This document shows positions 1 to 5,655 of a stretch of 31,808 nucleotides of DNA, one piece after another. Location: the IMG/VR virus record IMGVR_UViG_3300024177_000018, positions 1 through 31,808 of that record. One strand, written 5' to 3'. The notes under the pieces are model-generated. The model was not told where the DNA came from. It searched no databases and saw only the letters and a list, made by a program, of their open reading frames with translations. The position numbers and the translations under genes are program-made. Within the stretch, counting starts at the first letter, position 1, and the number at the start of each line of letters is the position of its first letter. The DNA comes from a virus.

Positions 1-123
1 AAGGAGGATCCATTGCGAGACATCGAGAACCTCGTCTGGGCCTCATGCCAGGAGTACAGGCCGATCCAGGAGGAGGAAGGAGTCACGATCTTCGATATTC
101 TGGGGGTAGAAATAGGGAGATAA
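1..123 (+). CDS. C-terminal end of a small protein carrying the DPLxDI tag (partial)
   Basis: Frame 1 is open from the window edge to a TAA at 121-123, giving 40 residues; the true start lies upstream. Residues 3-16 read DPLRDIENLVWASC, a copy of the 14-residue tag found in seven other proteins of this window. Here it is followed by about 24 more residues instead of ending the protein. The next gene starts 4 bases after the stop, so the two are probably co-transcribed. Function unknown. The shared tag and the tight spacing make the reading frame credible. Confidence 0.6.
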   Translation, partial: KEDPLRDIENLVWASCQEYRPIQEEEGVTIFDILGVEIGR

Positions 124-127
124 CGCT

Positions 128-1069
128 ATGCGAGCAGAGGATTTCCTTCCGCCGATACTGGTCCAGGAGCTGTTCAGGATCTATCGTGAGAATCCTAATT
201 GGCTTAGGGTCGAGCACGTCAAGGAGTGGGAGTATTCCTGTCATTTCCCGAAGAAGTTGACTGTCCATCCCATCGTGGCCCCTGGGCTGAAAGATCCTTC
301 CGATTGCCTTGCCTATTATTCAGTCTCGAAATGGCTCGGCGACGGCCCGAAGGTGTTCCGCCCGTCCCTTTCTCATTTCGAGCTGCTTGCCGAGGCCGAG
401 ATTCGCTTGCCCCCGGACCAGTACCAGCAACCTTACCCAGCCATGCTGACCATCGTGCCGAAGGGATTCTGCGAGACGCAGACGGCCGTGCTGATCTACC
501 ATCAGCAGGTGAAGGATAACCCCTCGCACGATATCATGGTCATTTCCTCGTGGTCTAAAGGGAACGAGGAGGATATGATCAACACGATCAAAATCGGCGT
601 CGAGAATAGCATGGAGGAGGCTATCTGCCGTTGGCGGGATCCGGAGACACCGGCCATGCGAGAGGCGTTGGATTGCTTCAGGGCGGCCCTGAATGGGAAT
701 ATGCTCTTGGCCAAGCACAGAACCCTGACCAGGCCATTGCACCCGGCCGAATTCGAGAACAATCGCAAGCTATTGGCCAGGGGCGGCGAGACCGAAAAGC
801 GGGCCAGGGAGCGAATGGTAGGCGACCTGCGGGAGGTATGCTTCTGCTCGGAGGTCCAGAAGCGGTTCGACGAGCGGATCGTCAAGCCGTGGCAAGGGGG
901 AACGCACGCCCGGCCCCGGCCCCATTGGCGATCCGGGCACGATAGGATGGTCCCGTGCGGGCCTGGCGGGAAGGACAGGAAGCTGATGCATTTCGACCCG
1001 GTGTTTGTATGCGGGGAGGATTTCGCGGGGGACGCCAGGGATATCAAGGTCGAGCTGGTGGGGAAATAA
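128..1069 (+). CDS. 313-aa protein with an R-x-H-W-R-x-G-H motif, possibly AcrVA2-like
   Basis: Long intact frame of 313 residues. The first two thirds are not recognised. The last 60 residues contain ARPRPHWRSGHDR, then a Gly/Pro/Gly-rich turn, RKLMHFDPVFV and a short tail. This arrangement (PHWRxGHxR, GPGG, KL-x-x-x-x-P-x-x-V) is what I remember from a widespread phage and plasmid family, some members of which are annotated as AcrVA2-like anti-CRISPR proteins. That assignment is from memory and covers only the C-terminal part. The start at 128 lies just after the preceding stop and follows GAGATAACGCT, a weak ribosome site. No signal peptide or membrane segment. Confidence 0.75.
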   Translation: MRAEDFLPPILVQELFRIYRENPNWLRVEHVKEWEYSCHFPKKLTVHPIVAPGLKDPSDCLAYYSVSKWLGDGPKVFRPSLSHFELLAEAEIRLPPDQYQQPYPAMLTIVPKGFCETQTAVLIYHQQVKDNPSHDIMVISSWSKGNEEDMINTIKIGVENSMEEAICRWRDPETPAMREALDCFRAALNGNMLLAKHRTLTRPLHPAEFENNRKLLARGGETEKRARERMVGDLREVCFCSEVQKRFDERIVKPWQGGTHARPRPHWRSGHDRMVPCGPGGKDRKLMHFDPVFVCGEDFAGDARDIKVELVGK

Positions 1070-1071
1070 TC

Positions 1072-1305
1072 ATGAAGCAGCAGTTGACGAACGCCGAGCG
1101 AAGGAAGCGGAATCTGTCCCGCAAAATACGTCTGCTTGAGAACGGATGGCAGGAGATGAACGAAAAGCGGTATGGGAACGACCGCTGGTTCCACCCGCGA
1201 CTGGCCGTCACCGGGCTGTGCTTCGCCAAGGCGTGGAAAGCGTACAAGAAGAGCGATCCGTTTGCAAACGTGGCCGACCTGGTAGACCGCGCTTGCAGGG
1301 AATAG
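1072..1305 (+). CDS. 77-aa basic protein ending in the DPLxDI-type tag
   Basis: Start ATG at 1072, two bases after the previous TAA; the frame is also open upstream but that part overlaps the previous gene in a poor reading. The N-terminal half is strongly basic and probably helical (NAERRKRNLSRKIRLLENGW), suggesting nucleic-acid or protein binding. Residues 62-75 are DPFANVADLVDRAC, followed only by Arg-Glu, so the recurring tag is C-terminal here. Function unknown. The gene closes an upstream operon: the next gene has its own strong promoter at 1327-1356. Confidence 0.7.
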   Translation: MKQQLTNAERRKRNLSRKIRLLENGWQEMNEKRYGNDRWFHPRLAVTGLCFAKAWKAYKKSDPFANVADLVDRACRE

Positions 1306-1326
1306 CAGATTTTTCCCATATGCCCC

Positions 1327-1400
1327 TTTACTTCTGATGGTACAGTTACCTATAATCAGATGTAGGGGAAACGAACCATCTTTTGAAGGGGGATTGGATT
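1327..1400 (+). promoter_or_regulatory. Promoter-leader cassette 1
   Basis: Sigma-70-type promoter with -35 TTTACT at 1327-1332, an 18-base spacer ending TTACC, and -10 TATAAT at 1351-1356. A conserved leader TGTAGGGGAAACG begins at 1361, and TTTTGAAGGGGGATTGGATT runs up to the ATG at 1401. Three other copies (1816, 4555, 24669) share the -35, the ACC before the -10, the GTAGGG block and the GGGA-N-TGGAT block before the start codon. The two GGA cores near the start resemble CsrA target motifs. Confidence 0.85.
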
Positions 1401-1631
1401 ATGGCTTCCAAGAGCGCGATGTACGCGGCACTGAACAATCGTTTCGACGAACGCGCCCGCTGGCTCATGAACAAGGGCTACAAGTACGAGCACGTCAAGG
1501 ATTATGACATTGAGGTGTTCATCAAGGGCGTCAGGGGATTCAAGCCCCACGTCATCCAGGCCGGGACAGTCATGAACGCCAACGAGGAGGTCTGGGAGGA
1601 CGTCGCCAATCAGGTCATGGATCGCCATTGA
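1401..1631 (+). CDS. Small hypothetical protein, first gene of cassette 1
   Basis: 76 residues from ATG 1401, chosen because the conserved leader of cassette 1 ends there (AGGGGGATTGGATT then ATG). A TTG start 18 bases upstream would sit inside that leader and is unlikely. The protein is soluble and mixed-charge (DERARWLMNKGYKYEHVKDY, then FIKGVRGFKPHVIQAG), with no recognised domain. It is the only gene before the structured intergenic element that begins at its stop codon, so cassette 1 may drive a short transcript: this gene plus that element. Confidence 0.75.
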   Translation: MASKSAMYAALNNRFDERARWLMNKGYKYEHVKDYDIEVFIKGVRGFKPHVIQAGTVMNANEEVWEDVANQVMDRH

Positions 1632-1804
1632 TATTTCGGATCGGGGCCGGACGGCGAGGAGCCGTTCCGGTCCGATAGGATAGTCTCTCCGCCATATTGT
1701 CGCGACGGTATGGCTCATGAGGATAGGGCCAGTCCTCCCAAGGGCTGGACGCCGGGCAAGTGGCCTGATAAGCCAGCAAAACGGCCCCCGATCCGAGATA
1801 TTTT
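1631..1804 (+). ncRNA. Candidate structured RNA / complex terminator after cassette-1 gene
   Basis: Positions 1631-1646 pair with 1786-1801 over 16 consecutive base pairs (one G-U); a bulge and two more pairs extend the helix. Inside are a GC-rich hairpin around 1647-1670 (GGACGGC with GCCGTTCC), a 10-bp hairpin with a CGCG tetraloop at 1691-1714, a 7-bp hairpin at 1729-1748 and a 4-bp hairpin at 1761-1775. Three more T residues follow the closing helix. The outer helix competes with an extended form of the first hairpin. It could be an elaborate terminator, a phage non-coding RNA, or a small element with 16-bp terminal inverted repeats; no target-site duplication is obvious. No convincing open frame lies inside. 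Confidence 0.5.
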
Positions 1805-1815
1805 CATGATGCCCC

Positions 1816-1893
1816 TTTACTTTTAGTGGTATGGATACCTATAATGCCATGTAGGGCAAACGGGACGCAACTTAAAACTCAGGGGAATGGATC
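1816..1893 (+). promoter_or_regulatory. Promoter-leader cassette 2
   Basis: -35 TTTACT at 1816-1821, 18-base spacer ending ATACC, -10 TATAAT at 1840-1845, then TGTAGGGCAAACGGG from 1850 and AGGGGAATGGATC immediately before the ATG at 1894. This leader is 4-6 bases longer than its sisters (TAAAACTCAGGGG replaces TTTTGAAAGGG) but keeps both GGA cores. It probably drives the operon from 1894 to about 4525, where the genes overlap. Confidence 0.85.
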
Positions 1894-2604
1894 ATGCGTA
1901 ACCAAATCGAAGCCGCGAAGACTTTTGTTCAGGCCAATTGCCCGGAGCTGGCCGCTATCCTGGTCCGCGAGGAAGCCGCCAAGGTCCACAGCATTTTCGC
2001 CGACATGTCGCAGCGGCTCATCCGCTGGGGCAGCCTTTCCGAGAAGCAGATCACTTTCGCACGCAAGCTGTACAAAGAGCACCTGGAACGCCAGGCCAAC
2101 GGCGGCAAAACCTCCCGCGAGGCCCAATGGGCCAAGGAAAAAGAGCTTGCCCAGGATTGCCCGGCTGGCCGCACGCAGGTTACAGGCACTGTCCTGAGCG
2201 TCAAGCCGCATGAAAGCCGCTTCGGCACGACGATGAAGATGACAGTCAAGGACGACAAGGGCTTCGTGGTCTGGATGACCATTCCCGCCAGCATCGAGAC
2301 GGTCATCGACGCCTCTTCCGGCTATTGCAGGAACCTCCAGAAGGGCGACCGGATCGAGGTTACGGTCAACGTAACTGTTTCCGATAATGACAGCAAGTTC
2401 GGCTTCGGCAAGCGCCCGAGCAATGCGAAGTGCCTCAGCGGGGCCGACAAGGATGGCTTGGTCTGGAACTTCCGGGACGGACGGTACGAGTCGATGACTC
2501 CGAAGCAGGAAGAGCCCAAGGACGACGGCAAGGCGGTTTACATCGAGGATTATCGGGACGAGCCGACGATGGCGGCCCTGGCCAGCTCAGGGGGCCTGAT
2601 GTAA
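1894..2604 (+). CDS. OB-fold single-strand-DNA-binding-like protein
   Basis: 236 residues. After a helical N-terminal region containing LSEKQITFARKLYKEHLERQ, residues ~105-180 have the strand pattern of an OB fold: QVTGTVLSVKPHESRFGTTM, KMTVKDDKGFVVWMTIP, then a loop and LQKGDRIEVTVNVTVSDNDS. This central block resembles a common phage protein that I know as OB-fold or nucleic-acid binding, often near replication genes. The acidic C-terminus (EEPKDDGK, IEDYRDEP) is typical of SSB-like proteins. The start follows the conserved cassette-2 leader. It is distinct from the gp32-type SSB at 14848, so the phage may carry two OB-fold proteins. The function is inferred. Confidence 0.75.
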   Translation: MRNQIEAAKTFVQANCPELAAILVREEAAKVHSIFADMSQRLIRWGSLSEKQITFARKLYKEHLERQANGGKTSREAQWAKEKELAQDCPAGRTQVTGTVLSVKPHESRFGTTMKMTVKDDKGFVVWMTIPASIETVIDASSGYCRNLQKGDRIEVTVNVTVSDNDSKFGFGKRPSNAKCLSGADKDGLVWNFRDGRYESMTPKQEEPKDDGKAVYIEDYRDEPTMAALASSGGLM

Positions 2605-2885
2605 TGACGGGCGATTGCAATTGCGGCCATAAGCGTTCGGCCCACGCTAATGGCATTTGGGAATGCAAGTGGTGCGATTGCAAGTCGTTTACCCCGGAGG
2701 AAGTCCCAGATCTATTTGACAATCTCGGCGAGCCGGTGGTGAAATGCCGGGCCATTGGCCCCCATCATGGCGACGAATGCAACTGGGGGCGTATCCAGAG
2801 CCCCAACGCCCAATTCACCAGGGAATGTCCGGTCTGTAAAGGGACCGGCATAATCAAGAAATCGAAAGGAAAATCCAAGCCATGA
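2604..2885 (+). CDS. Small cysteine-rich zinc-binding protein
   Basis: 93 residues starting at the TAATG overlap with the previous stop. Paired cysteines suggest one or two zinc sites: CNCG near residue 5, CKWCDCK near residue 22, and CPVCKGTG near the C-terminus; the last resembles the DnaJ-type CxxCxG knuckle. A histidine-rich stretch (GPHHGDEC) lies between. The tail is lysine-rich. No specific function can be assigned, but position and composition fit an early regulatory or nucleic-acid-binding peptide. It overlaps the next start by 4 bases (ATGA). Confidence 0.7.
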   Translation: MTGDCNCGHKRSAHANGIWECKWCDCKSFTPEEVPDLFDNLGEPVVKCRAIGPHHGDECNWGRIQSPNAQFTRECPVCKGTGIIKKSKGKSKP

Positions 2886-3238
2886 TCGCACAATCCATCA
2901 TTGCCAGATTTAATAGGGACGGCAGCTACGACGTCATCATGTGCCGCGAATGCGGCCACGAGACTCTGGTTGACAACTATCGCTCTCCGGAGGCTGTCCA
3001 GTCGTTGTTCGGTCTTGGGGATATTGGGGTCTTGGGGTCGTCGGCGGAAAAGAGCGTTGCCCTGGGCGGCCAGGAAAAGGCTGCCGAGAGATACGGCAAT
3101 CATGAGATGTTTTTCGAGGCCATGAAGAAGATTCATGCGGGTGGCTTTTCTGGTCCCGTGTACATCTGGTCCGAGAGATCCAGCAAATGGCGCTGGACGA
3201 TGGTGCCGGGTGATTTTTTTGGGGTACGTGAATCATGA
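2882..3238 (+). CDS. Diverged tandem paralogue of the 3235 gene, with a CxxC site
   Basis: 118 residues, start overlapping the previous stop. It aligns with the next protein: SIIARFNRDGSYDVIMC against CIIARRNKDGSYDVITC, then SLFGLGDIGVLG against TLLDLGDLEWLG, and later AAERYGNHEMFFEAMKK against EAERYANGEVFEEALRK. Where the neighbour has CHFDGYP, this copy has CRECGHE, a possible metal knuckle. It appears to be a duplication followed by divergence, with loss of about 30 central residues. Function unknown for both. Confidence 0.75.
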   Translation: MIAQSIIARFNRDGSYDVIMCRECGHETLVDNYRSPEAVQSLFGLGDIGVLGSSAEKSVALGGQEKAAERYGNHEMFFEAMKKIHAGGFSGPVYIWSERSSKWRWTMVPGDFFGVRES

Positions 3239-3684
3239 GCACCCATTGCATCATCGCCCGGCGAAACAAAGACGGCAGCTACGATGTCATCACGTGCCAT
3301 TTCGACGGCTACCCTGCGCACATGGCCCCGACCCTGTTGGAAAATTACGGGGTCTCCGACCTTGTGCAGACCCTCCTGGACCTGGGCGACCTTGAATGGC
3401 TCGGCCAGTGGATCGGCTACAAGCATACTTACGATGAGCACCACGACCGCAAGGAACCGAATCCCCGGCGCAACTGGTGCCTGGCCTGCAGCCGAGACCT
3501 GGGCGAGACCGGGACCGAAGCCGAACGCTACGCCAACGGCGAGGTGTTCGAGGAGGCCCTGCGGAAGATGGCCGGGGATTGGCTCTACCTCTGGGACGAG
3601 ACCGAGCAGAAATGGATCTATGCCAGCATGGATGGCTATCCTTACTTCGTTCAGTTGGCCGCGTGGAAGGAGATGGCAAAATGA
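3235..3684 (+). CDS. Phage-type 'STHC-I-DGSYDVI-CHFDGYP' protein
   Basis: 149 residues. The N-terminus (MSTHCIIARRNKDGSYDVIT, CHFDGYPAHMAPTLLENYG, LLDLGDLEWLG) matches a small protein family that I have seen in many phages and plasmids and whose function is not established. Aromatic and acidic residues dominate the C-terminal half (WLYLWDETEQKW). A CLAC pair occurs mid-protein. It overlaps its paralogue upstream and the next gene downstream by 4 bases each, so the three are translationally coupled. Confidence 0.8.
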   Translation: MSTHCIIARRNKDGSYDVITCHFDGYPAHMAPTLLENYGVSDLVQTLLDLGDLEWLGQWIGYKHTYDEHHDRKEPNPRRNWCLACSRDLGETGTEAERYANGEVFEEALRKMAGDWLYLWDETEQKWIYASMDGYPYFVQLAAWKEMAK

Positions 3685-3926
3685 AGACCAAGCAGAAATA
3701 CAAACCGAGGAAGCTCCGGCTGCCCCCAGGCATCAGCAAGAGATGGTGGGGCGAAATTCGCCGAGAGGCAGAACGTGGGACTGAAGTGATCCTTTGTCTG
3801 TACCCAGGCAGCGTCGAGGTGAATTTCAATAGTTACGGCTTTTTGAACGTCGCCTGTTTTGCTGCCGAGAAGCACGCCAGGGAGTTTTGCCGTATCAACG
3901 GGCTGGTTATTAAGGAGGAAGCATGA
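3681..3926 (+). CDS. Small basic hypothetical protein
   Basis: 81 residues from ATG 3681, overlapping the preceding stop by four bases. The first 30 residues are strongly basic (MKTKQKYKPRKLRLPPG, SKRWWGEIRREAE); the rest is mixed and ends LVIKEEA. The last codons form the ribosome site of the next gene (ATTAAGGAGGAAGC, then ATG 3923), a textbook coupled arrangement. A near copy of that junction occurs at 8152-8170. No family recognised. Confidence 0.7.
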   Translation: MKTKQKYKPRKLRLPPGISKRWWGEIRREAERGTEVILCLYPGSVEVNFNSYGFLNVACFAAEKHAREFCRINGLVIKEEA

Positions 3927-4525
3927 AGACCAAAGAGCATAGCCACGAGGACCTCATCGACGCCGTCATCGCCATCGCTGACCGCGAGGGGTTCGCCCCG
4001 TCCGGTCTGGCCGATTACCTCGGCGACCTGGCCGAGAATCCCGACGCCTACAACGGCCAGACGCAGAAGATCATCGACCGGCTTTTGAAGGGATACGATT
4101 GGATCAAGCCCAGCGATATCACCAGGGCCATCGCCAGCAAGGCCACGCACGTATGCCAGGAGCGCCGCCGGGAAAGCGTAAGCAAGGCCCAGGAACGAGC
4201 CGACAAGAAGGGCAAGAACATCACCTATGTGCTTGAGGACGATCCCGAATACAGCATGGACAAGGTCCAGAAACGGCGTAGGGAGAAACTGGACAAGGAG
4301 ACCATTTTCGGGCATACCCCGGAATCGGTCCTGCGCTGGGCCGGGTCGGAGGGCTGGACCTACCGTCAAGCGAAGGAATTCCTCAAGGCCAGGGGGTTTG
4401 ATATCCCGAAGGAAAAGGCGCTGGCGCTGCTGCAGGACGGGGACGAAAACGGGTACAATGGCAGCCTGACGGACGAGCAGCAGGCCGAGCTGTGGTTCGC
4501 GATGGAAGAGCTGGAAAATAAATGA
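3923..4525 (+). CDS. 200-aa hypothetical protein, helical, charged
   Basis: Good ribosome site AAGGAGGAAGC just upstream; start overlaps the previous stop. Predicted mostly helical, with a basic middle (QERRRESVSKAQERADKKGK, KRRREKLDK) and a C-terminal module TPESVLRWAGSEGWTYRQAK that reads like a small helix-turn-helix or SAP-like fold. The C-terminus is acidic. It may bind DNA, but this is only from composition. Last gene before cassette 3; the operon from cassette 2 probably ends here. Confidence 0.75.
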   Translation: MKTKEHSHEDLIDAVIAIADREGFAPSGLADYLGDLAENPDAYNGQTQKIIDRLLKGYDWIKPSDITRAIASKATHVCQERRRESVSKAQERADKKGKNITYVLEDDPEYSMDKVQKRRREKLDKETIFGHTPESVLRWAGSEGWTYRQAKEFLKARGFDIPKEKALALLQDGDENGYNGSLTDEQQAELWFAMEELENK

Positions 4526-4554
4526 GAAAGATGGCAGATTCTGGCCAGCAGACC

Positions 4555-4627
4555 TTTACTTCCGGGGGTTCGATTACCTATACTGTGATGTAGGGCACAA
4601 CGGACCACTTTTGAAAGGGAATGGATT
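4555..4627 (+). promoter_or_regulatory. Promoter-leader cassette 3
   Basis: -35 TTTACT at 4555-4560, 18-base spacer ending TTACC, -10 TATACT at 4579-4584 (one change from TATAAT), TGTAGGGCACAACGG from 4589, and CTTTTGAAAGGGAATGGATT up to the ATG at 4628. The last 20 bases are identical to cassette 4. It drives one short gene followed by a tRNA-like element. Confidence 0.85.
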
Positions 4628-4834
4628 ATGAAGGCCAAACAGCTTTATCAGCGGCTCCTCAAGGAACAGCGGGAGTGGATCGAGAAATGCGGCGGCGATC
4701 TGGCTGGGTATATCGCCAACTACCACGGCAAGTACGGTCGGACCGTTGAAAACGCCGCCGCGATTTATCACGCGGATCTTGGGGAGCTCCACCGCATCGA
4801 AGACAGACTGGCCATACCGTCCATCTGCAAGTAA
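4628..4834 (+). CDS. 68-aa hypothetical protein, first gene of cassette 3
   Basis: Start fixed by the conserved leader (AGGGAATGGATT, ATG). Helical and charged (KQLYQRLLKEQREWIEKCGG, then YIANYHGKYGRTVENAAAIY), no recognised domain. Stop at 4832-4834, only 6 bases before the tRNA-like element, so mRNA and tRNA-like RNA are probably one transcript that would need processing. Confidence 0.65.
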   Translation: MKAKQLYQRLLKEQREWIEKCGGDLAGYIANYHGKYGRTVENAAAIYHADLGELHRIEDRLAIPSICK

Positions 4835-4840
4835 GGTTTT

Positions 4841-4918
4841 GTGGGAGTAGCACTTGGTAGTGCGGGGCATATCACCACGTGGGTGCCCAGAAGCTCGGTT
4901 CAAATCCGGCCTCCTACA
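4841..4918 (+). tRNA. tRNA-like element with enlarged anticodon loop
   Basis: Acceptor stem 4841-4847 with 4911-4917 (7 pairs, one G-U); D stem GCAC 4850-4853 with GTGC 4860-4863 and loop TTGGTA; T arm GGTTCAAATCC with a 5-bp stem if T4895 is bulged. The central arm has a good 5-bp stem (4865-4869 with 4884-4888) but its loop is 14 bases (4870-4883) instead of 7, and no base can be assigned as an anticodon. No CCA is encoded. It may be a degenerate tRNA, a tRNA mimic, or a tRNA with an unusual inserted segment. Confidence 0.45.
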
Positions 4919-4993
4919 TTTTCAGTTTTCTGGAACGCCAAACGTCGGCGAAACGACGCGAAGCATCAACCCTCTTTTTGAAAGGCACGAACT
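4919..4993 (+). promoter_or_regulatory. Leader of the HARE-HTH gene
   Basis: 75 bases without a gene. It holds a small hairpin, CGTCG 4943-4947 with CGACG 4954-4958, and the ribosome-site block TTTTTGAAAGG seen also in cassettes 3 and 4. No convincing -35/-10 pair is visible, so the gene downstream is probably expressed by read-through from cassette 3. Confidence 0.3.
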
Positions 4994-5584
4994 ATGTCTA
5001 CCGCAACCGCTGAAGCTGCCAAGGTCGAGATCAGCCGCGAGGACCTCCTGGGCCTCTTCGGAGAGCTCAAGTTCTCCCTGGTCGGCAGCCCCGACAACTA
5101 TCCCAACGCACGCCTCATCGCCAAGGCGAAGAAGAACTTCCCCGGCCTGGAGCAGCTCCCGGAAATCAGCAAGCACGCGCACAAGACCTTCGACAGCCTC
5201 CTGGAGGCGTTCAAGGACGGCCTGGAGATCGAGGTCACGGGCGGCGACGCCAAGCGTGGCAAGTCCGGCAAGGGCCATCACGAGGGCAACGGCAAGGCCC
5301 CGAAGGCGAAGAAGGAAAAGGGCGAGCGGAAGCCCCGCGCCGAGGGCAGCTCGAACAACAAGATGTCCTGCCTCGACGCTGCCGCTGTGGTGCTGGAGAA
5401 GTCTGACGACCCCCTGACCACCAAGGAGATGGTCGAGTTGATGGGCAAGAAGGGCCTGTGGTCAAGCCCGAATGGCCTCACCCCGGCCGCGACGCTCTAC
5501 AGCGCGATTCTGCGGGAAATCGGCACCAAGGGTAAGGACTCGCGGTTCAAGAAGACCGAGCGGGGCAAGTTCGCCGCCAAGTAA
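4994..5584 (+). CDS. HARE-HTH (winged-helix) domain protein
   Basis: 196 residues. N-terminal ~80 residues are an alpha-rich unknown region; residues ~85-120 form a Lys/Gly/Glu-rich flexible linker (GKSGKGHHEGNGKAPKAKKE). Residues ~125-196 match the HARE-HTH pattern: MSCLDAAAVVLEKSDDPLTT, KEMVELMGKKGLWSS, GLTPAATLYSAILREI, then a basic end with RFKKTERGKFA. HARE-HTH domains are known from RNA polymerase delta and from chromatin and restriction-linked proteins, where they are thought to bind DNA. Here a transcription or DNA-modification-sensing role is possible but inferred. The gene is followed directly by a strong terminator. Confidence 0.8.
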   Translation: MSTATAEAAKVEISREDLLGLFGELKFSLVGSPDNYPNARLIAKAKKNFPGLEQLPEISKHAHKTFDSLLEAFKDGLEIEVTGGDAKRGKSGKGHHEGNGKAPKAKKEKGERKPRAEGSSNNKMSCLDAAAVVLEKSDDPLTTKEMVELMGKKGLWSSPNGLTPAATLYSAILREIGTKGKDSRFKKTERGKFAAK

Positions 5585-5603
5585 CGAACGGGCGGGATAG
5601 CAC

Positions 5604-5642
5604 AAAGGACGTTGCCGTGAGCAACGTCCTTTTTCTTTTTTC
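5604..5642 (+). terminator. Rho-independent terminator after the HARE-HTH gene
   Basis: 12-bp perfect stem: 5604-5615 (AAAGGACGTTGC) with 5621-5632 (GCAACGTCCTTT), loop CGTGA, followed by TTCTTTTTTCC. This is the clearest intrinsic terminator in the window. It separates the cassette-3 unit from the methylase. Confidence 0.9.
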
Positions 5643-5643
5643 C

Positions 5644-5649
5644 TATAAT
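5644..5649 (+). promoter_or_regulatory. -10 element of the methylase gene (possible leaderless transcript)
   Basis: TATAAT at 5644-5649 inside CCTATAATAG, directly after the terminator's T run. Transcription would start near 5655-5657, i.e. on or beside the ATG at 5656. No good -35 is visible 16-18 bases upstream; that stretch is the terminator's 3' stem. Confidence 0.5.
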
Positions 5650-5655
5650 AGATTT

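Noticed and set aside
502-1194. 230-residue - strand frame
   Set aside because: It overlaps two + strand genes, one with the recurring tag; no start signal.
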